Positions 1-6,587 are shown, counted from the first letter of the stretch. The stretch: DNA of 9,686 bases from Anaerolineales bacterium (GCA_030668545.1 DAOUTT010000053.1:1-9686); one strand, 5' to 3'. Translations and numbers: made by a program. The notes: a model not told the origin generated them from the sequence alone.

Positions 1-52
1 ATGGAAACTGCTGATCGTAGTAACAGATCCTGAGGATCCTAACGCAGATTGA
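1..52 (+). CDS. possible 3' end of an upstream gene (partial)
   Basis: The frame starting at base 2 is open from the window edge to a TGA at 50-52 and reads WKLLIVVTDPEDPNAD. The hydrophobic strand followed by an acidic, proline-containing tail looks like a real C-terminus. The frame starting at base 1 is also open, but only to a TGA at 31-33, so the choice of frame is a judgement. If correct, this gene ends 33 bp before the next start on the same strand, which would suggest an operon. No family can be named from 16 residues. Confidence 0.33.
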   Translation, partial: WKLLIVVTDPEDPNAD

Positions 53-58
53 TATATA
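50..58 (+). promoter_or_regulatory. candidate extended -10 promoter for the 86-736 gene
   Basis: TGATATATA fits the extended -10 form TGn-TATAAT with one mismatch in the hexamer. Transcription would start near 65, leaving a leader of about 21 nt that holds the GAGGAG ribosome site at 73-78. No -35 hexamer is visible. The -35 area instead holds a dyad, GATCC-TGA-GGATC (26-38), overlapping the palindrome AGGATCCT (33-40), where a regulator could bind. The site overlaps the putative upstream stop codon, so it would be an internal promoter. Confidence 0.3.
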
Positions 59-85
59 GAGAATGCGGTCGCGAGGAGAGTTTAG

Positions 86-736
86 ATGAATGAAGAAGGT
101 ATTCAGGCTAACGATGAACCAGAGATCAAGATAGAAGCTCCAGACGTCGAAGCCGCGGAAGCTGTGAAGCCTGTAGCGGAAGTAAAACAGGAAATACCTG
201 AAGACGTCGAAGCTCCATCAGATCCGGTGAAGCCCAAGCGCCGCCTGAGATGGTTCCTGTTTTGGACGCTTTGCGTAATCGGTTTATTCGCTCTGGGCTT
301 GGCGGCGACGTGGTTTCTTCAAGTTGGACCGTTGACCATCGAGCTTGAGAAGGCGCGGTTTGAAATCGAGTCGTTGGAATCCGAACTTGAGGGCCTGAGA
401 TCGTTGCCGGCGGAGAATGAGCAATTTTCGGATGCGCTTAACACAAGCGAGTCGCACCGGCAACTTCTCATTGTTCTGTTCGATGTGACTTCAGCTCAGC
501 TTGCGCTTGCCCAGGGGGATACGGTCGCGGCCAAAGCGGCTCTTGCAGGAACCAGGGCTAGCTTATTAGAGTTTGAGAAGATGCTCAGCGCTGAAGATGC
601 TGATACCGTGGGGGATTTGATTAAGCGCCTTGAACTCGTCCCAGGAGAAATTGACACGAATGAGGCCGCGGCGAGTCTCGATCTGGAAATACTGGCGAAA
701 AGCCTTCTCTCTCTTGAACGATCGTTATTTAGATAA
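86..736 (+). CDS. single-pass membrane protein with coiled coil, unknown function
   Basis: This 216-residue protein is not recognised. It has an acidic, Pro/Glu/Val-rich N-terminus (residues 1-50) with a repeated D-V-E-A/E-A-P pattern; the 11-mer gacgtcgaagc occurs at 143-153 and 203-213. A basic KRRLR patch (51-55) and one transmembrane helix (about 56-78) follow. Next comes a short heptad-like coiled coil (about 84-106) and a helical, Ala/Leu/Glu-rich C-terminal domain without cysteines or catalytic motifs. The basic patch before the helix predicts an N-in, C-out orientation, so the helical domain would lie outside the membrane. The start is supported by GAGGAG at 73-78, 7 nt upstream. It is the only gene here that runs toward the terminator at 760-796. 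A scaffold or envelope-associated role is possible, but nothing in the sequence fixes one. Confidence 0.8.
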   Translation: MNEEGIQANDEPEIKIEAPDVEAAEAVKPVAEVKQEIPEDVEAPSDPVKPKRRLRWFLFWTLCVIGLFALGLAATWFLQVGPLTIELEKARFEIESLESELEGLRSLPAENEQFSDALNTSESHRQLLIVLFDVTSAQLALAQGDTVAAKAALAGTRASLLEFEKMLSAEDADTVGDLIKRLELVPGEIDTNEAAASLDLEILAKSLLSLERSLFR

Positions 737-759
737 TAGAAGCATCTTCGACATATGCG

Positions 760-796
760 AACGGCTCCCGGAATCATGTTGGCGGGAGCCGTTTTT
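760..796 (+). terminator. intrinsic terminator between convergent genes
   Basis: AACGGCTCCCG (760-770) pairs perfectly with CGGGAGCCGTT (783-793) across a 12-nt loop, and a T5 run (792-796) follows. This is a textbook rho-independent terminator for the plus-strand gene ending at 736. The protease gene on the other strand stops only 6 bp away (802). Read from that side the hairpin lacks a T-run, though it may still help to end that transcript. Confidence 0.9.
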
Positions 797-801
797 AGTT
801 A

Positions 802-2007
802 TTAAGGGCGGGCTCCAATGGTGAGTGTGACGTTCATCTCATCATTGTCGCGTATCACAGTTAATACGACATCCTGCCCCGCCTCTGTGTACTTGAAAAG
901 ATAAGACAACATGTCGTCGAACTGACGAATGATTTGCCCATCAATGGCGATGAGCAAGTCGCCGCCGGCCAAGAGTCCAGGGATAGATGTCTCCTGACTG
1001 CCGCCGCGCAACCCAGCATCGTCGGCAGGTCCGCCAGGGACGACCTCTGTGATATAAGCGCCGAACATATTCGTTTCGAAGCCCAATGCTTCAATTACTT
1101 TTAAGTTCCAAAGCTGATCGTTCAGACTGGATATACCAAGGTAGGGATAGTCATAGCGGCCGTTCTGGATGATTACCGGCGCAACGCGCCGAAGGATGTT
1201 CACCGGGATGGCAAAGCCCACTCCCGAGTTAGCGGCGCTGCCATCAACTGTGAAAGTCTCGGTATGTATAGCCCGGTTAATTCCGATAACCTGACCGCTG
1301 AGGTTCAAGAGTGGACCTCCGGAGTTGCCGGGGTTGATCGCTGCGTCCGTCTGGATCAGGTCTCCTGCTGAGAATCGGATTCCCTCGGGTGTCAGGTGCT
1401 CCGACTCAAGTGACCGTCCAATGGCGGACACAATGCCGACTGTCATCGTCCCTTGCAGGCCGAAAGGATTTCCGATTGCAGCAACAAATTCCCCCACTTT
1501 AATTTCGTTTGAATCCCCCAGGGGAATCGGGAAAAGATAGGCTTCGGGAACATCAACTTTCAATATGGCAAGGTCCGAGTCAGGGTCGACGCCAACCAAT
1601 TCTGCCCATACCTTCATGCCGGAAGTGAAGTCAACTTCTATCGCACTTGCTCCAGCAATAACATGCTGGTTGGTGGCAATGTGTCCTTCGCGATCGATTA
1701 CGAACCCCGATCCCTGTCCGAGAGGGATTGAGACTTCATGAGGAGCATCACTCTCCCCGAAAACCCAGATCGTTACCACACCCGGGTTAACTCGTTCGTA
1801 GAGTCCGGTGAGGTCACCACTAGTGATTGACGTCCCATTAGCTATGATCGGCTCCGTTGCTGCACCCTCTACTGGGGTAGCAACCGGGAGTGATGTGGCG
1901 GAGATGGGCGTCGGCTCGGGTTGTAGGGGGGGGATAAGTTGAAAACTGCAAGCCAGAATTGAAAGGCTAATTGTTACCGCGACAATTCCAAGTATTCGTG
2001 TCTTCAT
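802..2007 (-). CDS. htrA: HtrA/DegP-type trypsin-like serine protease, lipoprotein, with PDZ domain
   Basis: A 401-residue extracytoplasmic quality-control protease of the HtrA family (peptidase S1C), which degrades misfolded exported proteins. The N-terminus is a lipoprotein signal: MKTR, a hydrophobic stretch, then a lipobox ILAC with Cys20. It should therefore be lipid-anchored on the outer face of the membrane, followed by a Pro/Thr-rich tether (about 22-60). The catalytic triad is visible: His115 in TNQHVI, Asp145 in SDLAIL and Ser229 in GNSGGP. A single PDZ domain (about 289-398) carries a short insertion (GSQETSIPGLLA) before GGDLLIAIDG. The ATG at 2007 is chosen because GAGGT sits 5 nt upstream and the signal peptide then starts properly. 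An in-frame GTG at 2031 would add 8 residues and has no such support. It lies 145 bp downstream of the J-domain gene on the same strand, so the two probably form a stress-response pair. Confidence 0.93.
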   Translation of the reverse strand: MKTRILGIVAVTISLSILACSFQLIPPLQPEPTPISATSLPVATPVEGAATEPIIANGTSITSGDLTGLYERVNPGVVTIWVFGESDAPHEVSIPLGQGSGFVIDREGHIATNQHVIAGASAIEVDFTSGMKVWAELVGVDPDSDLAILKVDVPEAYLFPIPLGDSNEIKVGEFVAAIGNPFGLQGTMTVGIVSAIGRSLESEHLTPEGIRFSAGDLIQTDAAINPGNSGGPLLNLSGQVIGINRAIHTETFTVDGSAANSGVGFAIPVNILRRVAPVIIQNGRYDYPYLGISSLNDQLWNLKVIEALGFETNMFGAYITEVVPGGPADDAGLRGGSQETSIPGLLAGGDLLIAIDGQIIRQFDDMLSYLFKYTEAGQDVVLTVIRDNDEMNVTLTIGARP

Positions 2008-2063
2008 TGATACCTCGTTGTGTATTTGCACCCCTGTCAGCTGTTTACGCTGGAGGAGGAATG

Positions 2064-2082
2064 CAAGTTGAGATCAAGTTGA
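2064..2082 (-). promoter_or_regulatory. direct repeat with 11-bp period upstream of the protease gene
   Basis: The octamer CAAGTTGA occurs at 2064-2071 and again at 2075-2082 (TCAACTTG twice on the minus strand), exactly one helical turn apart. It lies about 57-75 bp upstream of the htrA start. Tandem repeats with an 11-bp period are typical of OmpR/PhoB-family operators. No convincing -10 hexamer was found at the expected distance, so an operator role is inference only. Confidence 0.25.
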
Positions 2083-2152
2083 TACCCAGCCAGCATACGT
2101 GGATTGGGAAACCGTTTCATATACTTCGAAGGTGCGCATTGTTGCATTTCCA

Positions 2153-3052
2153 TTAGGAATCCTTCAGATTGGCAAGTTCTTTGAAGAGTTTTCTTTCCTG
2201 TGAATTAAGCTTGCGCGGCAAGGAGATGTCCAAACGCGCATATAGATCGCCCCGCTTCTTTTTATTCCGAAGATTGGGAAAACCGCGCCCTTTCAAGCGG
2301 AAACTTTGATCGGGTTGGCTGCCCGCTGGGATGGTCAATACGACGTCGCCGGATAGTGTGGGGACTTCGACTTCCCCACCGAGAATGGCGGTGTAAAGTT
2401 CCACGTTCACCCTTGTGTAGAGATCATCGTTTTCGAGTTTGAAGCGGGCATCGGGCGCGAGCTTAATCACGAGAAACAGATCGCCGGACTTCTGTGCGCC
2501 TGCCTCGCCTAGTCCGCTCACGCGCACTTTTGTGCCGGTACGGGAGCCTGGTGGGATGGTTACCTCGATTTTTTTCCCGTTGATGGTTAGTACGCGTGTT
2601 GTACCTGTGTTGGCCTCGCTGAGTGTAATTGTGACGGGCTGCTTGATGTCGCGTCCGAGTCTGCGACCTTGGGTGCGATATCCCTGCTGTTGAGCACTCA
2701 TACCACTGAAGATGGCAGAAAAGAAGTCGGAAAAACCTCCAATGTCGACGCGCACGCCGCCACCCTGCCCCCCCTGCATCCATTCGGACCAATCGAAAGA
2801 ACCCGGCTGACTGCCGGTCCGTTCCCATGATCGATAAGAAGAGCCCAGTTGGTCATATTTCGCGCGCTTCGTAGAGTCGCCTAATACTTCGTAAGCTTCG
2901 TTGATCTCCTTAAAGTGCTCTTCTGCCTGGCTGTCGCCAGGGTTTTTATCGGGGTGATACTTAAGCGCGAGTTTTCGATAAATCCGCTTGATCTCATCAC
3001 TACTCGCAGAACGATCGACCCCTAATACTTTGTAGTAGTCCTTGTATTCCAT
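2153..3052 (-). CDS. DnaJ/CbpA-type J-domain co-chaperone without zinc finger
   Basis: A 299-residue class II (type B) J-protein that stimulates the DnaK ATPase and delivers unfolded clients. The J domain spans about 4-70 with the HPD motif at 33-35 (KYHPDKNPGD). A Gly/Phe/Gln-rich stretch (about 92-128) follows, then the two beta-barrel substrate-binding domains of the DnaJ C-terminal fold (about 135-210 and 211-280). These include typical segments such as IPPGSRTGTKVRVSGLGEAG, GGEVEVPTL and LKGRGFPNL. The protein has no cysteine at all, so the four CxxCxGxG zinc repeats of classical DnaJ are missing and the length matches CbpA. The start is the only reasonable one, with a weak AGGAT about 10 nt upstream. 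It has its own promoter (3076-3105) and lies upstream of the HtrA gene. No grpE or dnaK lies next to it, so it is probably an accessory rather than the main DnaJ. Confidence 0.94.
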   Translation of the reverse strand: MEYKDYYKVLGVDRSASSDEIKRIYRKLALKYHPDKNPGDSQAEEHFKEINEAYEVLGDSTKRAKYDQLGSSYRSWERTGSQPGSFDWSEWMQGGQGGGVRVDIGGFSDFFSAIFSGMSAQQQGYRTQGRRLGRDIKQPVTITLSEANTGTTRVLTINGKKIEVTIPPGSRTGTKVRVSGLGEAGAQKSGDLFLVIKLAPDARFKLENDDLYTRVNVELYTAILGGEVEVPTLSGDVVLTIPAGSQPDQSFRLKGRGFPNLRNKKKRGDLYARLDISLPRKLNSQERKLFKELANLKDS

Positions 3053-3075
3053 ACTTGCCCATCCTGGATAGCTTG

Positions 3076-3105
3076 ATTCTAAACGGGCGCTAGAAAGCGA
3101 GTCAA
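3076..3105 (-). promoter_or_regulatory. sigma-70-type promoter of the J-domain gene
   Basis: On the minus strand TTGACT (3105-3100) is followed after 18 nt by TAGAAT (3081-3076). Each hexamer matches its consensus at five of six positions. Initiation near 3069 would leave a leader of about 17 nt before the ATG at 3052. The spacer is flanked by an inverted repeat TTCTA-N9-TAGAA (3077-3095) that overlaps the -10. It has the 9-bp spacing of a CIRCE element but not its sequence, so a repressor could act here. Confidence 0.6.
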
Positions 3106-3195
3106 GGAACTTTGGGCTTTCTAAGGTGATTCTAATTATCTCGTTGGGAAGGGTGGATTCTATTCCCTGGGACTATGCGCGCCCATAGATTTCCA

Positions 3196-3204
3196 TGCTA
3201 TCAT
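3196..3204 (+). promoter_or_regulatory. extended -10 promoter giving a probable leaderless transcript
   Basis: TGC-TATCAT matches the extended -10 motif TGn-TATAAT with one mismatch. Counting 7 nt from its end puts the transcription start at 3211, which is the A of the ATG chosen for the response-regulator-like gene. There is no Shine-Dalgarno before 3211 and no clear -35, both consistent with an extended -10 leaderless promoter. Confidence 0.45.
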
Positions 3205-3210
3205 ACTTTC

Positions 3211-4386
3211 ATGGTGACAACGTCAAAGCTTGGCAAGATACTGGTTGTTGACGAAGACCCGGATATTCTCGACCTGCTGGAAAGGCAGATATTAGGACCG
3301 CTTGGTTATCAGGTCGAAACAGCGGGGGACAGCAGTACAGCCATTCAAAAATCACTGCAGTTTGGTCCGGACCTGATCATTGCCAGTCTCACGCTGCCCG
3401 GATTGAGCGGGAAGGATCTGCTCGTCGCATTGCGTTCCCAGGGGACGGATGTGCCGATGATTGTCACAGCGCCTGAGGGAATGGAAACGGACGCGATCCA
3501 GGCGTTTCGCCTGGGGGCACGCGATTACCTTGTGAAGCCGTTTCGCGAGGCGGAATTTGTCGCCGCGCTAGAGCGGGTGGTCAAGGAAATCCGGCTGCGG
3601 CGCGAGCATCGACAATTGGCGGAGCAGTTGGCAGAGAGCAATCGTCAATTGGAACGACGGGTCCGGGAGTTGACAACTCTATTCGGGCTCGGCAAAACGG
3701 TAACTTCAACCACACATCAGGGGCAGTTATTTGCAAAACTGATCGAAGGGAGTCTGTATATCACCGAGGCTGACCTGGGGTGGGTTTTACTCAGGAAAGA
3801 GGGATCAGAGCAGCTTGTATTGCGGGCGGAGATGAATCTTCCCAGTGGAGCTACAAAGAAATTGCATCAACCCTGGGATGATGGCATCAGTTCGCTCGTA
3901 ATGCTTTCCGGCGAAGCGCTGGCAATTCATGGCGAAGGTCTGGCGAAATTCAAACTGGCGCAGTTCTCAGGCGCAGCCCTCATCGCCCCTATTAGCGTCA
4001 AGGATCAACCTGTTGGAGTGATCAGTGTGGGGCGTAAAGCCCCAAGACCGTTCACAGAAAGACAGCTGGTGATGTTGGAGGCGGTCGCTGACTATGCCTC
4101 GATTTCTCTCGTAAACGCCAGGTTGTTCGAGGCCTTAGAAGATCGCGCCCAGCGCCTTGAGAGAGAAATTCAACGCTCGACAAAGCGGGACCAGGTTGAC
4201 GCGAAGTGGCTGAAGGACGTTCACCGCAATTTACGGGCGGCGCAAGCTGAGATTGCCAGCTTGATGGGTAAGCGCCAGGCTGCAAGATTATCAAAAGAGC
4301 TCGGCACAGTTATGAATGATATCGAATCCGTCTTGGATGGAATTACAGACATTGTCGATGAGAGGTCCGTAGATCCCGTTCAGTAA
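3211..4386 (+). CDS. receiver-GAF signalling protein with degenerate receiver
   Basis: A 391-residue cytosolic protein with no membrane helix. The receiver domain (about 8-128) keeps the acidic cluster Asp14-Glu15-Asp16 (VVDEDP), Thr86 and Lys109 (LVKPF). The phosphoacceptor position in the third strand is Ser59 (IIASLTLPG) where Asp is expected, so it probably cannot be phosphorylated in the usual way. A coiled linker (about 128-160) leads to a GAF domain (about 165-308) and then a C-terminal helical coil (about 310-385). The linker and GAF resemble those of the kinase encoded next (LERRxxEL-TL...TVT in both), so the two genes look paralogous. The C-terminal coil contains DVHRNLRA (His338), faintly like a histidine-kinase H-box, but no ATPase domain follows. 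The ATG at 3211 is preferred to one at 3175 because it places the receiver strand right at the N-terminus and fits the promoter at 3196-3204. The kinase gene follows after 92 bp. Confidence 0.85.
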   Translation: MVTTSKLGKILVVDEDPDILDLLERQILGPLGYQVETAGDSSTAIQKSLQFGPDLIIASLTLPGLSGKDLLVALRSQGTDVPMIVTAPEGMETDAIQAFRLGARDYLVKPFREAEFVAALERVVKEIRLRREHRQLAEQLAESNRQLERRVRELTTLFGLGKTVTSTTHQGQLFAKLIEGSLYITEADLGWVLLRKEGSEQLVLRAEMNLPSGATKKLHQPWDDGISSLVMLSGEALAIHGEGLAKFKLAQFSGAALIAPISVKDQPVGVISVGRKAPRPFTERQLVMLEAVADYASISLVNARLFEALEDRAQRLEREIQRSTKRDQVDAKWLKDVHRNLRAAQAEIASLMGKRQAARLSKELGTVMNDIESVLDGITDIVDERSVDPVQ

Positions 4387-4478
4387 GATCTCCGGATAAC
4401 TAAATAGCCCTCTGTGATGTTAAAGACCAAACCTTCTATTACCCTGCAATTCAATAACAATGAAAGGATAGCCAAGGA

Positions 4479-6395
4479 GTGAGCGGGGAAATAATTCTTC
4501 TCGTTGAGGACAATGGAGACATCCGAAGGTCCCTTGAGGAGGCCATCCTCAAGCCGGCCGGTTATTCTGTACATTCCGTTGGGGATGGATTGTCCGCGCT
4601 CGACCTGGTTGGTGAATTGCAGCCGGATTTGGTGTTGACGGACTATCGGATGCCCAACCTCACCGGGCTTGAGCTAACAAAAAGTCTGCAGCAAGACTTC
4701 CCGGAAGTTCCAGTTATTCTGATGACGAGTGATGCGACCAGCCAGCTTGTGCTGGAATCCATGCGTGCTGGCGCTGTGGATTTTCTAACAAAGCCCTTTG
4801 AGGCAGAGCACTTGCTTTCGGCCGTTGGGCGAGCCGTAAAAAGGGGTAGACGTCTGCAGGATCTGCGACGGGTTGGAGAAAAAACTCATGGAGACGCCAA
4901 GTTGCTTGAGCGGCGTCTGTATGAATTGGAGACGCTCGCCCTCGTCGGGCGAACGGTCACCGCCCTCTTGGAAATTGATACGGTCCTCACAACAGTGGTG
5001 GAAGCCGCGGTGAAACTCACAGGAGCGGAGGAGGGGAGTCTGCTGCTGTTAGATGAAGAATCCGGTGAGCTTTACATGCGAGCTTCTCAGAACTTCGATG
5101 AAGATTTCGCGAGTACCTTCAGGTTGCATGTGCGCGATTCGCTCGCCGGGCAGGTGATGGAATTGGGCGAGCCAATCCTGCTCGATGAACGCTCTCCCCA
5201 AAAAATCAAAACGGCGTATTTGGTCCACTCGTTAATCTATGTCCCCTTGCAAGTGCGTGGGAAGACGATCGGCGTTCTTGGGGTGGATAACCGTAAGGCG
5301 GGCCGAGTCCTCTGTCAGGATGATGTTACGGTAATGATGGCAATGGCGGATTACGCCGCTATCGCGATTGAGAACGCGCAGTTGTACAATCGAACTGAAG
5401 CTGAACGATCCAAGCTTGAAACAATCCTCACGCAAACTGAAAACGGCGTTATCGTCGTCGATAATGAGAATCGACTATTGCTGATTAATTACACCGCGAG
5501 AGAGGCATTTAACATCAACGAAGACTTCATTGGGCGCTCTGTAGTTGAAGCATTTGATGAACCCCTTCTCTTGGAACTGCTCCGCTCGCCTGGACCGTCC
5601 ACGCGTCGCGATGAGATCACCCTATCGGACGGGCGCGTGTTTAACCTGCACCGCAGTCCAATCCCGGGTGTTGGTCAGTCTGTGTTGATGTATGACATCA
5701 CGCATCTAAAAAAACTCGACCGGATAAAGTCCGAGTTTGTGACAACGGTCTCGCATGACCTTCGGTCGCCGCTCACAGCAATACTCGGTTATATCGAGCT
5801 TGTCGATCAAGCGGGACCCCTCACAGAACAGCAGCAGGAATTTGTGCACCGGGTGAGGTTGAGCGTTGAACAAATCTCTCGCCTCGTGACCGACCTGCTA
5901 GATCTGGGGCGGATAGAGGCGGGGCTGGACACAAGGAAAGAAGACACACCGATTTCTGTGTTGGCTCGCTATGCCTTGCAGGGTCTGGCGAGCACGGCCA
6001 AGGCTAAGAAAATAACCCTTCAGGTTGACCTGCAGGAGAAGCTGCCTTTAGTCCATGGCAATCCCATACGCCTTCGACAGGTGATAGCGAACCTGTTAGA
6101 GAACGCGCTGAAGTACACACCACCAGGAGGCCGGGTTGTCCTGGATGCCCATGTAGAGGACGATCAGATCATCATCTGTATTTCTGATACTGGTCCGGGG
6201 ATCCCGCCGGCAGATCAGCCCTACCTGTTTGATAAATTCTTCCGGGCGAGCAATGTACCGGAGGAAGCGCGCGGAACGGGGCTGGGCCTCTCGATCGTAA
6301 AATCTATCGTTGAGCAGCACGACGGGCGGATCTGGGTAGAATCGGAACTGGGCAAGGGAGCGACCTTCACCGTTGTATTGCCCGTATCAAGTTAA
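4479..6395 (+). CDS. soluble hybrid sensor histidine kinase (receiver-GAF-PAS-HisKA-HATPase)
   Basis: A 638-residue kinase with no transmembrane segment, so it should sense a cytoplasmic or diffusible cue. An N-terminal receiver (about 4-122) is complete: Glu10/Asp11, phosphoacceptor Asp55 (LTDYRMP), Thr83 and Lys105. A coiled linker (about 140-160), a GAF domain (about 165-302) and a PAS domain (about 313-410) follow. The DHp domain has His426 in SHDLRSPL. The catalytic domain has the N box around Asn542 (NLLENALKYTP), G1 DTGPGIP at 570-576, the F box near 584-589 and G2 GTGLGLSIV at 599-607. The start is GTG, with AAAGGA (4463-4468) 10 nt upstream; a tiny ATG-AAA-GGA-TAG frame at 4460-4471 overlaps that site. 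No output response regulator lies downstream, so the phosphoryl group may pass to its own receiver or to a partner encoded elsewhere. It is probably co-transcribed with the preceding gene. Confidence 0.94.
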   Translation: MSGEIILLVEDNGDIRRSLEEAILKPAGYSVHSVGDGLSALDLVGELQPDLVLTDYRMPNLTGLELTKSLQQDFPEVPVILMTSDATSQLVLESMRAGAVDFLTKPFEAEHLLSAVGRAVKRGRRLQDLRRVGEKTHGDAKLLERRLYELETLALVGRTVTALLEIDTVLTTVVEAAVKLTGAEEGSLLLLDEESGELYMRASQNFDEDFASTFRLHVRDSLAGQVMELGEPILLDERSPQKIKTAYLVHSLIYVPLQVRGKTIGVLGVDNRKAGRVLCQDDVTVMMAMADYAAIAIENAQLYNRTEAERSKLETILTQTENGVIVVDNENRLLLINYTAREAFNINEDFIGRSVVEAFDEPLLLELLRSPGPSTRRDEITLSDGRVFNLHRSPIPGVGQSVLMYDITHLKKLDRIKSEFVTTVSHDLRSPLTAILGYIELVDQAGPLTEQQQEFVHRVRLSVEQISRLVTDLLDLGRIEAGLDTRKEDTPISVLARYALQGLASTAKAKKITLQVDLQEKLPLVHGNPIRLRQVIANLLENALKYTPPGGRVVLDAHVEDDQIIICISDTGPGIPPADQPYLFDKFFRASNVPEEARGTGLGLSIVKSIVEQHDGRIWVESELGKGATFTVVLPVSS

Positions 6396-6425
6396 GTAGT
6401 GCGAGAAGACGTAATAATATGCAAT

Positions 6426-6445
6426 GTGTGATCCGCGGATCACAC
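6426..6445 (+). terminator. perfect 20-bp palindrome, possible terminator or operator
   Basis: GTGTGATCCG (6426-6435) is followed at once by its reverse complement (6436-6445). As RNA this gives a stem of about 8 bp with a 4-nt loop, 31 nt after the kinase stop, followed by a pyrimidine-rich GCTCTTTCTTT. That suits a weak intrinsic terminator for the signalling operon. The perfect two-fold symmetry also suits a dimeric DNA-binding protein. Confidence 0.45.
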
Positions 6446-6463
6446 GCTCTTTCTTTAAATGGC

Positions 6464-6504
6464 GCCTCCGCCGGAATGGTGAGGGGTAGCCCGGCGGAGG
6501 CTTT
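6464..6504 (+). other. 11-bp-stem GC-rich hairpin
   Basis: GCCTCCGCCGG (6464-6474) pairs perfectly with CCGGCGGAGGC (6491-6501) across a 16-nt purine-rich loop, followed by only TTT. It could be a second, weakly tailed terminator for the kinase transcript, or the core of a structured leader or small RNA. The next element, 9 nt after the stem, is a strong ribosome-binding site, which a pure terminator would not explain. Confidence 0.5.
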
Positions 6505-6524
6505 CGCCAAAGGAGGAGACAGCG

Positions 6525-6587
6525 ATGAGCATAGGAGTGCCCCGTCTCTCGTCTCCGAGCGTTATAATACTTGGGCGTTTTGGATGA
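6525..6587 (+). CDS. possible 20-residue small protein or leader peptide
   Basis: An ATG at 6525 opens a 20-codon frame ending in TGA (6585-6587). The product starts MSIGVPRLSS and ends VIILGRFG. Its support is a near-ideal Shine-Dalgarno, AAAGGAGG (6509-6516), 8 nt upstream, which is stronger than that of any larger gene here. GGAGAC (6515-6520) can pair with GTCTCC (6551-6556), so the ribosome site could be masked. No family is recognised and a frame this short could be chance. Confidence 0.25.
   Translation: MSIGVPRLSSPSVIILGRFG

Noticed and set aside
2008..2031. GTG at 2031 as the start of htrA
   Set aside because: It would put eight polar residues before the lipoprotein signal, whereas the ATG at 2007 has GAGGT at proper spacing and a normal signal peptide.
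2053..2156. Plus-strand ATG at 2061 just after GGAGGAGG, opening a 31-codon frame
   Set aside because: The spacing of about 2 nt is too short for a ribosome site, the peptide resembles nothing known, and the region is better explained as the upstream region of htrA on the other strand.
3077..3095. CIRCE element at the J-domain gene promoter
   Set aside because: The 9-bp spacer fits, but the arms are TTCTA/TAGAA and not TTAGCACTC/GAGTGCTAA.
3175..3210. ATG at 3175 as the start of the receiver-GAF gene
   Set aside because: It adds 12 residues (RAHRFPCYHTF) before a receiver that normally begins almost at the N-terminus, has no Shine-Dalgarno, and overlaps the extended -10 at 3196-3204.
6428..6443. 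CRP-type binding site in the palindrome
   Set aside because: The TGTGA and TCACA halves are separated by 8 bp, not the 6 bp of CRP sites, and it lies downstream of a gene rather than in a promoter.
6563..6568. Perfect TATAAT as a promoter
   Set aside because: There is no -35 and no TG extension, and it lies within the possible small frame. It may be chance in an A/T-rich stretch.
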